Below are positions 20,824-32,300 of a stretch of DNA of 64,000 nt, piece by piece. The notes under the pieces are model-generated. The model had not been told where the DNA came from, ran no database searches, and saw only the letters and a program-made list of their open reading frames with translations. Each line of letters starts with the position of its first letter. The stretch's first letter is position 1. Made by a program: the position numbers and the translations under genes. Source of the DNA: Mycteria americana (taxonomy: Eukaryota; Chordata; Aves; Ciconiiformes; Ciconiidae); NCBI RefSeq assembly GCF_035582795.1, contig NC_134370.1, forward strand, positions 46,611,501 through 46,675,500, written 5' to 3'.

Positions 20824-21467
20824 TGTCATGTTTTTGACAAAATGCTGTACTTTTAGTGAACCTTGCTCATTATAACATCATTATAATACCAAAACACACC
20901 TCCATCCCAAAAGCTACCTGCCTCCAAGGTGCGACCACCCCTCACTGAGCTTGCGCTTTGAATTTTCCTAGCTTATACGTTTAAAAGCGAAGCAAGAAAA
21001 CTTTACACCAATCCTAAAGAAAGGTATGATGACTAGAGTCACTCAAGCTCGAGCTGAAAGGTGAAAGATAGTATGAAATGGCTTAAGAAGAGAGAGAATT
21101 TTAGGGAAGACACCATCATGTACCACTCTGACCTCTGGGATCAGTCGACGTGCTGAGCCTCTCTTCCCCTGCATTGGGACACCTTTGGGTAAGATTCGAA
21201 CACTTCGCTATACCAAGTGCCTCCCTGGGAAACTTAGAAATCTCTATAGAATTGCTTTATTATCTTTTAACACGTTTGTAGCTGGCAGTGTTACTCATAC
21301 TCTTGGTATTTGCATGTACTTTGCAGACAGTGAATTTATCACCGGTAATCCAAAGAACCTGTGTGTCTGTTGCTCTAATAAACTTCACTCTTCATTAATC
21401 TAGCCATGGTCGTTCTCATTGAACACGACCAGACTCTTTAAGTGTGGTCGTGATAGTTCATGCAACA
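20824..21467 (+). mobile_element. Probable LTR fossil
   Basis: The segment has TGT...ACA ends, a segment with AACATCATTATAATACC that I associate with avian LTRs, and AATAAA near 21378 close to the 3' end. No matching target duplication is seen, so both ends are approximate. The family is not assigned. Confidence 0.5.
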
Positions 21468-22151
21468 CGACTTGACTGGGGGTGCAGTGCATTATTTGTG
21501 AAACCGTAGTCGTGAAGTTCAGTACGCTGAACACGACCGGACTTATAACGTTGTCAAATTAACGCTGTCGCTTTAATCAACTTTGCAAAGCTGTTTCAGT
21601 GAAAGCCCTGACAGGGCTCTGACAGGCAAACATTGACTCTGATGAGTGGCTACGTATACAGTCCTTAGAAAATAAACCGTTGACCAAGTCTGAGACTAAG
21701 ACTGGACTTAGCCACACCTAGACTCCTCTCTGAGAAGGAGTTTAGAAAGCAAGTAGGTCCTGTCTGAACCTCATGACACAACGGGAGGGTTTTCCCCTGC
21801 CAGCCACTCCTCAGACTCCTACACGACAGTAACTTTTAACGCAACAACTGGACAAATATGGACTGAGCTCTGGGCATGGACTCTGCACAGACCTAGGTAC
21901 AGCCCAGGATTCAAGGGACCTGCTGGTGTGCATGTGGGATGGAAGGTGTGTGTGTGTGTCCAACACTGATCTCCAGTCCTGAGCATCCAGAGAGGAAGAA
22001 AAGGATCAGGCTACCTGTCTTGTTCATGCCTGTGTGAGTGCCAGTGGTATTCTTGGGGGTGCTGATAACGGCACTACTCCCCATCTGCATTCATACACGT
22101 GCCAGCTGTGCATGTACTATGCAAGTGTATGTGCATTTGTGTGTATGTACC
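21468..22151. other. Unassigned intergenic DNA after LTR fossil
   Basis: A motif GAACACGACC recurs several times between 21430 and 21535, in both orientations. This may be further LTR-element sequence. A short GT run is at about 21947-21960. No gene is seen. Confidence 0.45.
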
Positions 22152-22725
22152 TGTGGTGGTGTAAGCATAGTTAACAGCCAAACACTCACCAAGCTGGTCA
22201 CTCCTTTCCTCACCTTCACGGGGATGCAGGGCATAGAAAATAGGATGAGAAAGCTTCCAGGTCAACACAAACACAAGGACATGGCTTAGCAAAAACTGTT
22301 GTGGGCAAAAGAGATTCGACTTGGCAGAAATTTATTTATCTCCAGTTGAAATAGATTCACGTAGTGAGAAACAAAAAGACAGCACCTTTCCTCCCTCTTA
22401 CCCAGGCTCAACTTCACTCCAGTCCAGACTCCTCTACCCGCCCAAGCGGCACAGGGGGGGGATGCATTTTCCCTCTGCTCTTTCTGACCTTTTTTTTTTC
22501 TTCCTCCTTTCTCTGTTTGGCTTTTTCTACCCTTTGTGGATTATGTTTTCATAGAAGCCACAAACTTTGCTGCTGGCTCAGCTGTGTCATGTGGTGGGTC
22601 CACTGTGGAGATGGAACTGGTTGTGTCTGGCACAGGACAGCCCCTTACCTCTTCTCACAGAGGCCACACTGCAGCACCCCCTCTCCCCTCCACTACCAAC
22701 CCCTAGCCACGTATAAGCCAATACA
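22152..22725 (-). mobile_element. Diverged, shortened solo LTR related to the 2612-3736 LTR
   Basis: On the minus strand it begins TGTATTGGCTTATACGTGG and ends CACCACCACA, matching both ends of the long LTR of palindrome I. The middle also matches in places but lacks the GC-rich tandem part. The flanking 5-mers GTACC and GTGCC may be a target duplication with one change. It is clearly older or of a different subfamily, and no internal region is attached. Confidence 0.65.
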
Positions 22726-22949
22726 GTGCCCATTGGGAATACCTGCTTGGCCCTGCTCCTGGCTGGACCTACAAGTGGGCACAGCAGCAAACAGACTAGG
22801 ACAGAGAAAGTCCCCAGGTGGTTGAGTCAATTGCATTGGTGTTTCCCAAACTACTACCAGGCTTGTCCTCCTCCCTACCTGTGGCTGGGAAGCTAGGGAT
22901 TGAGCTACCTGATGGGAAGGGAGAAAAACCTGCATCCCCAGGACACCCA
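22726..22949. other. Unassigned DNA just outside palindrome II
   Basis: This is unique sequence up to the left outer boundary of palindrome II at 22950. Nothing is recognised in it. Confidence 0.5.
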
Positions 22950-23212
22950 CTGCCTCGCAGGGGGAGCTCTGTGCTGTGCTCTGCCTGCTGCTCCACACCC
23001 ACCCCAGCCTGCCTTGCTGAGGGTCCCTTTGGGAGTGCTGGCTGCTAAGAAAGCAAAGGAGAAGGTGGCAGTGGCAGAGAGAAGGGGCTGAGGGAGTGGG
23101 AGAGCCGTGGGCGTGGGGTGCCCAGGGAGCAGGAGCGCAGCAGTGCAGGTGTAAGATGCTGTAAGATGCAAGGGAGAGGCAGCGGTTGTCAGGAGCAGGA
23201 ACAAAAAGCACT

Positions 23213-23284
23213 TAGCAGAGGATGGTTTCGATCCATCGACCTCTGGGTTATGGGCCCAGCACACTTCTGCTGCACCACTCTGCT
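23213..23284 (-). pseudogene. Initiator tRNA-Met (CAU), near-complete, left arm
   Basis: The reverse complement is a 72-nt initiator tRNA-Met with an intact acceptor stem (AGCAGAG/CTCTGCT), the three G-C anticodon-stem pairs of initiators (GGGCCCATAACCC), and the T arm GGATCGAAACC. It differs from the vertebrate consensus by three transitions in the D arm, at positions 11, 17 and 22, each at a CpG in the consensus. The D stem can still form through G-U pairs. The changes hit the A box, so transcription is doubtful. It could be a weak gene, but a pseudogene is more likely. Confidence 0.82.
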
Positions 23285-25190
23285 CCCCCCAGCACCTCAG
23301 CCAGGACCTCCCCACAGCCCTGCCTGACCCTCCCTGGCACTGCCAGCACCAGTGCTTGTGCTCACGCCTATTTCCCTTCCTCCTGCCTGTGCTCTGCACA
23401 TAGTTTTCCTTTTCCTAAACAGGTTGAGCTTGCTGCATGAATTTTCTACAAGGTTCTGGACCCTTGCCAGGGACACCTGGCTCACCCCAAACTCCGTGAT
23501 GTGGATCACTTTTGAAGTGAGACTGCTATTTTATTTGGTCCCCCTCTAGACCCATTTCTGGGGTCAGTGTGGTTTGTCCTCTCACTTCTGAGATGTTTGG
23601 ATCCCCTTCTAAGTTCGGTTTGTCCTACCGTCTGGGATAGTTTGGCTGCCCTCTGGATTTGGTTTAAAGCTCTTTGTACCATATAAGTGCATATAAGTGA
23701 TCTATCATAAGTATGTAAGTATATATGGTGTTATATTATTGATAAGTTCACTTTACTAGCACTAAGTTCCTAGTAACCTGTAATATTATATATACCTTTG
23801 TTGCTGCTATTATTGAGTGTCGCTGTTATTGATTGTTGCTATTATTTATTGTTGTTATTATTAATTGCTGCTATTGATTGCTGATAATAATTTGTAATAG
23901 CTTGAGATATATATATATGTTTGCTTTATCAATCATAGGAATACTTGCTAGTGGTGATTTTTGTGGTATTTCTGGTAATCTGTAATAAAGTAGAGAAATT
24001 TCAAGGATAAAGCCTCCATGTCCTTGTGTATTTATGGAATCCTACAAACACACAGTCACAGTCTGTACACAAGCGCAGGCCAGGTAACCCTTTAGGTTGT
24101 GATGGCATGAACAGCTCCATGACACCTACAGCTTTGGTCAGCTAAACTGCACCCAGAACTGCATTCACCATATTAGAAGATCTTTTTTCTACATGCCGTG
24201 AGTTCAGGCACTGAAGTCTCTTTCTCTAGGATATGGCTTCCTCCCATCTTTGTTCCCCCTGCTTATCTCCTTTATTAGATACAAGAAAAGAAGCAATAGC
24301 AATCGTTGGAGCGTCTACTGGGCTTGAGTCACAGCACCCATCCTGCTCCTGCCCCATGCACAAAATCTGTGCAGGGCTTGTAAGATAGATTATCATTGTT
24401 GGTTGGATACCATCATTCTGGCCTATACTGCCTCCCTCAAAATGGCATGACAAGCACACATGAAGCCCTTGTTATCCGTCTTCAACTCAGATAATATGAT
24501 CGCATTTCTAGAGATTTTGTTTTCCACCTCAGTGCTGAAACTACTGGGCCACAGAACTCTTAGAACTATCTAAAAACATGAGAGCAGTGTTCAGCATGGC
24601 AAGGGAGACAAAAAAAAGTCAGTCCTGCAGTCATCTATCCAGAGCCAGGATTCTTCAGGGAATGGTCTGAAGGCTTGCTGACAATGTCTCAAAGGCCTCT
24701 GTGCAGAATTATGCTCCTGTATACAAGCAGCAGTCACAGCCTGCTCTAAACTGTCAGAGATTCACTGAAGTCTGTGGAACCATGGCTACTTAAAGACACT
24801 TCTGATTTCTCCTCCATATATGCCTTCAAGGATAAATGGAAACACAAAAATCTGGAGAAGCCTCATAAGATGGGACCAATGTGTAGGTCTTATTTTCATG
24901 TGACAAGGCTCAAATTTTGGTCTCCTTCTGCCTTGCTTGTGAACTTCCTCAAGTCTCAGTCTTGTTAGTTCTTGCACCCAGTGTCCATGATTTCATTTTG
25001 GAGAGATGCATTGCACAAGTTTGTACCAGACATAAATGGAGGAGACAGGTTGGATTGGTGATCGTCTTTACAGAAGGATGCTAAATCCTCTTTCATTATT
25101 TTTTTTCTGTATATATAAATTACATTTTGATAAATAAGCTTATACTACATATATATTTGGGCATAAGAGTGAACTGCAAAGAGCAATAAT
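23285..25190. other. Unassigned left-arm DNA (apart from the simple repeat)
   Basis: No gene is supported. The first ~115 bp are the tRNA-flank module shared with 754-870. The rest is moderately AT-rich single-copy-looking sequence, mirrored at 44461-46366. Confidence 0.55.
23801..23905 (+). repeat. Degenerate TTG/ATT-rich simple repeat, left arm
   Basis: This is an imperfect array of units like TTGCTATTATTGA, about 12-18 bp each, within an AT-rich stretch. The mirror is at about 45746-45850. No gene is near it. Confidence 0.7.
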
Positions 25191-25298
25191 GTTAACGTTA
25201 ACGTTAACGTTAACGTTAACGTTAACGTTAACGTTAACGTTAACGTTAATGTTAATGTTAATGTTAATGTTAACGTTAACGTTAACGTTAATGTTAAT
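25191..25298. repeat. (GTTAAC)n hexamer array, 18 units, left arm
   Basis: The array is 108 bp of GTTAAC and GTTAAT units. The unit GTTAAC is its own reverse complement, so the array can fold on itself on either strand. It is not the telomeric TTAGGG repeat. The 61-codon frame across it (Asn-Val repeats) is an artefact of the repeat. Confidence 0.95.
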
Positions 25299-28200
25299 GA
25301 GGTGGTGATTTGAAACAAGCTTCATAAGTCAACAGTAATTATTTTTATTGAGATTTTAGTGTCAAATACATTCCTCCAGAAATTTTGGACTTTACACTGT
25401 CCTGATGCTGCACGAATCACTCCTAACTTTCTGCGTATATATTAATCACAGTAAAATGGCTGCACCTGCTAATACGACTATTGTTCTTGAACCCTTTTTA
25501 GTGGCAATTCATTTGATCTGAAAAGCGTCATTGTCTAAATTTTACCTGATAATCTAGGAATTGTACTCCACAATTAATGAGGAGAAAAATCACTTTTTAA
25601 AGTGTATTAAATGGATCCAAAATTAGGTGTAAAAGATGCACCTTAAAGTCTGATATGCTTTTTAGATCCAAGTCTGTAAACTGGTGAGAGATATTAATTG
25701 AAATTGTTTCAATGATGTTCAGGGTTGCTGTTTTTTTAATAAGCAAAAAACATTTTCCAGCAAAATTGTTTTCACCCTGATGAACTCACAAGGATGATAA
25801 TGACAATTCTCATTTAAAAAAATAAGAATAATAAGACAAAAAACACTAGTATTTTAAAAATCACTATCTAGATATATTTATTTTATTATAGTATGATTAT
25901 CTCAACAAGTTATTAAAAGTAGTGAACTAAATAATGTCTCATATTTGTTTTCACCTGTATTTTGCCTTTACATAGCATGTGAAAACAACTCTAAATATAT
26001 TTTTCACAGAATTAAAAGGAAGCTGTTGAAATTGGCCTAACAGAAATATCATATGCATTTCTTTAGGGTCACAGGATAATGCAGGTTGGAAGGGACCTCA
26101 GGAGGTCTCTAGTACAACGTCCTGCTCGAAGCAGAATCAGCTGTGAGGTCAGAGGAGAATCAGCTATGAGGTCAGCTTTATCCTATCAGGTCTTGAAAAA
26201 TGTCCCAGGGTTTTTCCTGCAGAGCTGCTCCTCAGCCCATCAGTCCCCGGCTCATATTGCTGCAAGGTCTTCCTCATTCCTAGGGGTGGGACTTTGTATT
26301 TGTCTTTCTTGAATTTCATGACTATCCTCTTGGCCCATTCTTCTGGCCTGTCCAGGTCCCTCTGGATGGCATCCCTGCCAGATTTATTATCTGGCAGATT
26401 TATCCCTGCCAGAATTATAGAAGCATGGGGAATATTTGCCAGATTTCAGTCAATTTTAGAAAAACATTTTGGGCAACTAAATTACTGGATTAAAATTCAG
26501 GAAAAATGTTGATGTCTACCAGGTTTGTAAATATTTAATTTCCAAACAACAACTTTTCCTTTAGAAATAGTTCAATATATATTTTCAAAATAAAATGTTA
26601 ATTTTAAGACATTAAGTGGATATGAACAAACTAAAACATTTTGATTCAGGATGAGTGACAGCAACTAACCATAGCCCAAAATTAAAATGGGGAATGACCT
26701 GACTTGTCAAGAAACACAAAGAGGAGCAGGTGGATAGACTAGATAACTAGTCTACCGGTCTAGACGGTCATTGTCATGCTGCTTTCTCTAGCCCATAGGA
26801 GGGAACTTTTGTGAGCTTGCAGTATAGCTAATTGAAAAAGGAGATTTTTTTCATGCTATTTCCAGGAGGGCTGAATTATTTTTTCCTTCGTATGTTCTTC
26901 CTCTGATCTGAAGATGAATAGAAGACTTAAAGGACTTGCCTGAAGTGGGAGGAGAATTCAATAGGATGAGTTTAGTTTCTTTGTTTTCTTTTGTTTTGAG
27001 GGGAAGCTTGCATCAACAAATGCCAGCAATCAGTAGTTTGGCTGTTTTCTGAATTTCCCAGCATGTTACTTCAGAGGTGTTTGTGCCTCAGAAGGAAGGC
27101 CTCCATGCTTTCCTAAGGAGTAATCTGCACTAAACTTGTCTGTAGGGAAACTAACTGCAAGCTCAGATCACAGGTATAATATGTGAAGTTACAGAACTTA
27201 TCCTTGAATATTCCCTAGAAGAAAACTTCTCTAACCTAACTTTTAGCTGCTTACAAGCTGGAAGCTTGGTCTCAGCTCAAAACTCAGGATCCATCTGTAG
27301 TTGGTGGAGAAGGATAAGCATACCTGCAATTTACCTCCTCTCATCCTCAGAGAGGTGTCAAGCACAACAGGATGAATTTTCCTCAAAGAGAATTTAAAAA
27401 AATTTCTCAGACCTTCATGTAACATATATAGGGAGAAGTAAAATGAGAGTTTTTTGCAGTGAACTCCATCACCAGAACTCCACTTCTGAACAACAGAAAC
27501 AGGAACTTCTGGAAGAGAACTCAGCTGATCGCCCTTTGTCTGCTGCATCAGGATGAAATCAGACATTATCTAGAAGTACCTGCCTCCCTCCATATAGGGA
27601 TTTATCCTGGATGCCTTGATGATTAAATTTGATGCAGAAGTTAATAGTTCCTACAAAGATAAATGCCTCTGCCTCAGGGAGTGATCCCTAGATTTCAGGA
27701 GTACAGAGTCACTCACATTTACTGGTGGTGGTGGCTAGCATCCTAATGGGTGCTTGTGCTGACACTACATAGCGCGCTCAGCCCAAGTCTCCTCTTGGCC
27801 CTGTGTGATGTTCTTGCGTGTCTCAGACATAATACTTCTTTTTTCTGGGTGTTGCTTTTCCATTGAAAGTGCCCCAAACAGAATGAATGGTGGAATGCAG
27901 CTTTTCAGAGTAATGATTTTGTACATACTGTGATGCTGATGGTATGTGTTTCATTCCCAAGGTTATAGGAGGGTGCTGAGTGCAGGTGTTATAAAACAAA
28001 GGAGAGATTAAACACTTCTGGAAGACTATTTTGGTGAAAGGAGCCAAACCTTGCCTTCACCCAAAGTCCAAGCCTATTATCTAGATTATAGGCAGCACCT
28101 CTGGAAAGTGATGTCAGCCTGTGATGACTACCATAGTGTTGAGACTAGAAGAGGAGTTTCCAAACACACATAATCTGGAACAGAGGAACCTGGAATTACC

Positions 28201-29261
28201 AAAAAACCCCACCCAAACTCTTAAAAAAATTGCACATGCCCAAACATTAGTCAATGACATTAGCCAAGAACTAATGAGAAAATGGTTGCATTTAGAATCG
28301 ATGGATATTAATTTAGCTGCTGTATCTCACATAGACAATTTCAAATTTGATGACTTTTAAGAGATTCTGAGAGCTGTGGTCAAGTGTGTGTTAAGAGTAG
28401 CTGAATCCAGTGCTAGGGAATTCCTACAGTCCTGGATGGAGGAGTTGAACCCTTACCCTCGTTTTCATGTCCTGCTAGCAGTGAGCCTGAGCATGAGTTC
28501 CCAATAGGTGCATGTACACACACACTCACACAGAGCCACAAATGGACCAATACGGACAGAAGGATGCTATCTTTACAGGTCTCCACGTAACACAGACAGC
28601 ACGAATGTGGATGTCTACTAATAGAAAATCCCCTTCATGGCTTTCTCTGTCTACCAGACCTTTTGTCTCCCCAGTTTTGGTCTCCCAGGACCTTGGTCTT
28701 TTCGATGTCTGATATCCAGACTCCCAGTCTGTCCAGCAGCTGGACTTTGGACTTATGGTCTCTCCAGCATCTTGCTCCCTGGCACCAGTCTCTCAATTTT
28801 TGGCCCCTAAACTTCTGTCACGCCAGAATCTGGCTTTCAGGCCTCTTGTCCTACTCAATAGCTTTATGCTCATTACCAAATTACTCACATATATGCACAT
28901 AAAAGGGAAAATCTTGAGGCAGGACATAGAAAGGAAAATAGTTTAATAAAAAGGTGGCACAGATTGTGGTAACCAGATGCAGTGGTTGGCCAGACAAGTG
29001 TATTGATCAACAGCCTGCTTATGCATAACCAGTCCCTTTTATCTCCTTTCCTCTTCATTTTTCTGTGCTTGATATCTTTCTTTACCTTCCTTTGGCCTTT
29101 TCCCTAAAAAACCTGTAACATCTCCAATTCTTTTGTTTAATCCCAAATTTTCATTCCACCCCCAGGCTTCCTACAGTAAATTCTATACTACTTTACACAG
29201 TAGTCCCTTTTAGTTTGCATAGCACTTGGGAGAGTTTAATCTACTGAATCACCTTAGTAAG
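25299..29261. other. Unassigned left-arm DNA around a CR1 fragment
   Basis: Apart from the CR1 pieces at 26065-26420, I see only AT-rich intergenic sequence. Around 28655-28960 the base composition changes (CT-rich with repeated CAGxCTCCCAG-like motifs), which may be an old LTR, but I cannot assign it. The mirror is 40408-44370. Confidence 0.5.
26065..26420 (-). mobile_element. CR1 LINE fragments, left arm
   Basis: On the minus strand 26240-26380 encodes the CR1 segment RDLDRPEEWAKRIVMKFKKDK, from the region after the reverse-transcriptase core. The part at 26065-26115 has the CR1 3'-end-like GGTTGGAAGGGACCTC. The two are joined with an internal deletion. A short duplication (GGCAGATTTAT twice) is near 26380-26410. 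Confidence 0.75.
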
Positions 29262-29846
29262 TGTTGTGGCTTAGCCCCAGTCGGCAATTAAGTACCACAC
29301 AGCCTCTCGCTCACCCTCCCCCCCACCCCGGTGTGATGGAGGAGAGAATGAGAAGAGCAAAAGTAAGAAAACTCGTGGGTTGAGATAAGAACCGTTTAAA
29401 AATTGGAACAAAATAATAATAATAATAAATTGTAATGAGAAGGAAAACAACAAGAGAGCGAGAGAGGAACAAAACCCAAGGGAAAAAAAAAAAGTGATAC
29501 AACCACTCACCACCCGCTGACCGATGCCCAGCCAGTCCCCGAGCAGCGACCGCTACCCCCCCCCGGACAACTCCCCCCCAGTTTATATACTGAGCATGAC
29601 GTCATATGGTATGGAATAGTCCTTTGGTCAGTTTGGCTCAAGTAGCCTGGCTGTGCCCCCTCCCAGTTTCTTGTGCACCTGGCAGAGCATGGGAAGCTGA
29701 AAAGTCCTTGACCAGTGTAAACAGCACTTAGCAACAGCCAAAACATCAGCGTCTTAGCAATATTATTCTCATACTAAAATCCAAACCACAGCACTATACC
29801 AGCTACTAGGAAGAAAATTAACTCTATCCCAGCCGAAACGAGGACA
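29262..29846 (-). mobile_element. Solo LTR (585 bp), left arm
   Basis: The minus strand runs from TGTCCTCGTTTCGGCTGGG to CCACAACA, with TATATAAACTGGGG in the middle and a T-rich/ATT-repeat stretch after it. I recognise this as a very common neoavian solo LTR type, probably ERVL-like. No internal region is attached. No target duplication could be confirmed. Confidence 0.82.
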
Positions 29847-30034
29847 TAGATTTCTGTACAGTGACAATGGCTCAGTCATTCACCTTTGATGGTCTTAGGG
29901 GTGACTGATTCAGATGGATCAGGTTGTCAGCATTCTCCACCCTGTCATTGTTCCTCTGATCACGGTCTGTGTCCATTTTGAACAGTCATTAGCCAGATAT
30001 CCTTACGGGGTGCTTATGTGCAGTTTATCATAGC

Positions 30035-31010
30035 TTATCCTTGCATTTGGAGAGAAGGGATGGGCCTGGAAACCTTAGAGATAGCAGTTTTTTCACAGAG
30101 AGCTTTTTTCAGTGCTCTTTTCCTTTCCTGGTTCCTCAGACAGTAAATGAAGGGGTTTAGGATGGGAGTGACAATAGTACACACAGCTGACACAAGCTTA
30201 TTCAAGTCAAAAGGGTCGATCTTGGGCCGGGCATACATGCAGAGGGTGGCTTAGAAGGAAATGGTGACCACAGTTGGGTGAGAAGAACACATGGAGAAGG
30301 CTTTCTTCTTACTCTGGGTATTGGGGTTGTGCAGGATTGTCATGATAATTAATAGGTAGGAGACAATAGTGATGAAGAGGGGAACAAGCAGTATGAATAA
30401 GGCCAACACAAAAGTCCACCATCTCTGCCAGTGACATATCCGTGCAGGCGAGGTTCAGCACAGAGCTAATGTCACAGAAAAAATGGTTGATAGCATGGGG
30501 ACCACAGAACTTCAACTAAGAAATGAAGGAAATCTTGATCAAAGACAGAGTGAACCCGCTGAACCAGGAGACAACTACCAGGTATATGCACATTTGGTAT
30601 GTCATCATGACTGGAGAGTGCAATGGCTGACAGATGGCCACATAGCGATCATATGCCATTGCAGAGAGAAGGACACACTCAGTGCACATGAAGGAGCTGA
30701 AGAAAAACAGTTGGGTCATGCATCCCACAAAGGAAATACTCCTGTCTTCAGCGATGAAATTTGCCGAGAGTTTAGGGATAGTGACTGAGATATACCAGAC
30801 CTCAATGAAGGAGAGGTGACCAAGGAAAAATTACATGGGTTTGTAGAGCTCCCAGTTTGTCTTGATCAGGGCAATGATGACCACGTTCTCCAAAACAGTT
30901 AAAATGTAGGTCAGCAGAAATGCTATGGAGAACAATACATGTAAGTCTGCTAGGGCTGGGAAGCCTGGCAAGAGGAATGTGTGGACCTGAGTAGAATTCT
31001 TTTCCTCCAT
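30035..31010 (-). pseudogene. Olfactory receptor pseudogene (class II, family-6-like), left arm
   Basis: This is the mirror of 38659-39634 and carries the same defects. Recognisable pieces are the N-terminal NST glycosylation site, the MAYDRYVAICQPLH motif at the end of TM3, a [21 protein letters not shown] extracellular loop 2, and the NPFIYCLRNQ motif at the end of TM7. Three in-frame stops and one frameshift, so no receptor can be made. Confidence 0.9.
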
Positions 31011-31198
31011 GCAGAGAATTGCAGAGCTGAGCCTTGGAGATTAAACAAAACATAGACCAGGAAAAAAGAAAGCAGAGTATAAGACAGTTAAAAGTTAAAC
31101 AAAAATTCCAATCCCTAGATAGGATTTGTCTGACTAAGCTTTAGATGCTTGCCTTGTAGGTTGGAAGTAAATAAACTTGGAAGTAATGATATTTTAGT

Positions 31199-31714
31199 AT
31201 CATAGAATCATAGAATCATTTAGGTGGAAGAAGACCCTTAAGTCATCAAGTCCAACCGTTAACCTAACGCTGCCAAGTCCACCATTAACCACATCTACAT
31301 GTCTTTTACATACTCCCAGAGATGGTGACTCAACCAATTCTCTGGGCAGCCTGTTCCAACACTTGACAACCCTTTTGGTGAAGAAATTTTTCCTAATATC
31401 CAATCTAAACCTCCCCTTGTGCAACTTGAGGCCGTTTCCTCTTGTCCTATCACTTGTTACTTGAGAGAAGAGACCAACACTCACCTCGTTACAATCTCCT
31501 TTCAGGTAGTTGTAGAGAGCGATGAGGTCTCCCCTGAGCCTCTTTTTCTGCAGGCTAAACAACCCCAGTTCCCTCAGCTGCTCCTCATAAAACTTGTTCT
31601 CTAGACCCTTCACCAGCTTTGTTGCTCTTCTTTGGACATGCTCCAGCACCTCAATGTCTTTATTGTAGTGAGGGGCCCAGAACTGAACACAGTATTCAAG
31701 GTACGGGCTCACCT
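31199..31714 (-). mobile_element. CR1 LINE 3' fragment, left arm
   Basis: The minus-strand frame encodes the C-terminal part of CR1 ORF2 ([43 protein letters not shown]) down to the 3' end with ATTCTATG repeats at 31199-31216. Strongly 5'-truncated, as is usual for CR1. Its reading frame remains open through the coding part, so it is not very old. Confidence 0.93.
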
Positions 31715-31745
31715 TATGGAAAAGGACAAGAAACAAAATCAATAA

Positions 31746-32300
31746 TGCATGACAGAATTAATCCTCTTGGAATATGGGAATGTTTCTGAACTGTTCATTC
31801 CTCTTTTCCTATTCTTTTTAATTATGTATATGATGACCATGACTAGAAACATCGTCACCACTGTTGTGGCTTCGGTTTACTCCTGTTCACTGGAATTCTG
31901 GAATTAGTCCTCGGAGACCTGCTCTAGTCCTCCACGATGCTGCCCAAGACTGTAGCTGTTTGGATCACTGCAGATGTAATCATTTCTGTTAACAGCTGCA
32001 TTGTGCAATTTTACTGGTTTTTGTGTTCTGACAGCTGCGAAGTACTGCATCAATGCTTAATAACCATTTCTTAACCCTAAGTAAAACTCTCCACTATACA
32101 ACACTTACCAAAGGTCAGATTTGGCTCCCGTGATGAGGAGGACTGGGATGTCTGGATTACTTTTAAGTATAATGGTAACAATGACATCCGTTGTCCCAAT
32201 GGACGTAACCATTTCTTTTGTGATTTCATCCCTCTGATCAATCTTTCTTGCAGTGACGCTAGCCCGATGAAACCACTTGTCTAGGTCACCACATCTAACA
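31746..32300 (+). pseudogene. Degraded olfactory receptor relic, left arm
   Basis: The forward strand shows [21 protein letters not shown], then a TM1-like MYMMTMTRNIV, an EL1-like LPKTVAVWITAD segment, and CPNGRNHFFCDFIPLINLSC, the extracellular-loop-2 signature of the same receptor type as at 58118. It has many stops, several frameshifts and internal deletions, and TM5-TM7 are lost. It is much older in decay than the neighbouring receptor relic and lies in the opposite orientation. Confidence 0.75.

Noticed and set aside
25191-25298. Interstitial telomere-like hexamer repeat
   Set aside because: The unit is GTTAAC/GTTAAT, not TTAGGG, so it is a simple repeat and not a telomere relic.
25140-25325. 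Asn-Val repeat open frame
   Set aside because: It is only the translation of the (GTTAAC)n array.
28655-28960. Possible LTR or coding segment with open frames on the plus strand
   Set aside because: No element ends, target duplication or protein motif could be recognised. It is left as unassigned CT-rich sequence.
30483-30788. A 101-codon plus-strand frame (mirror 38881-39186)
   Set aside because: It is antisense to the olfactory receptor pseudogene and has no motifs of its own.
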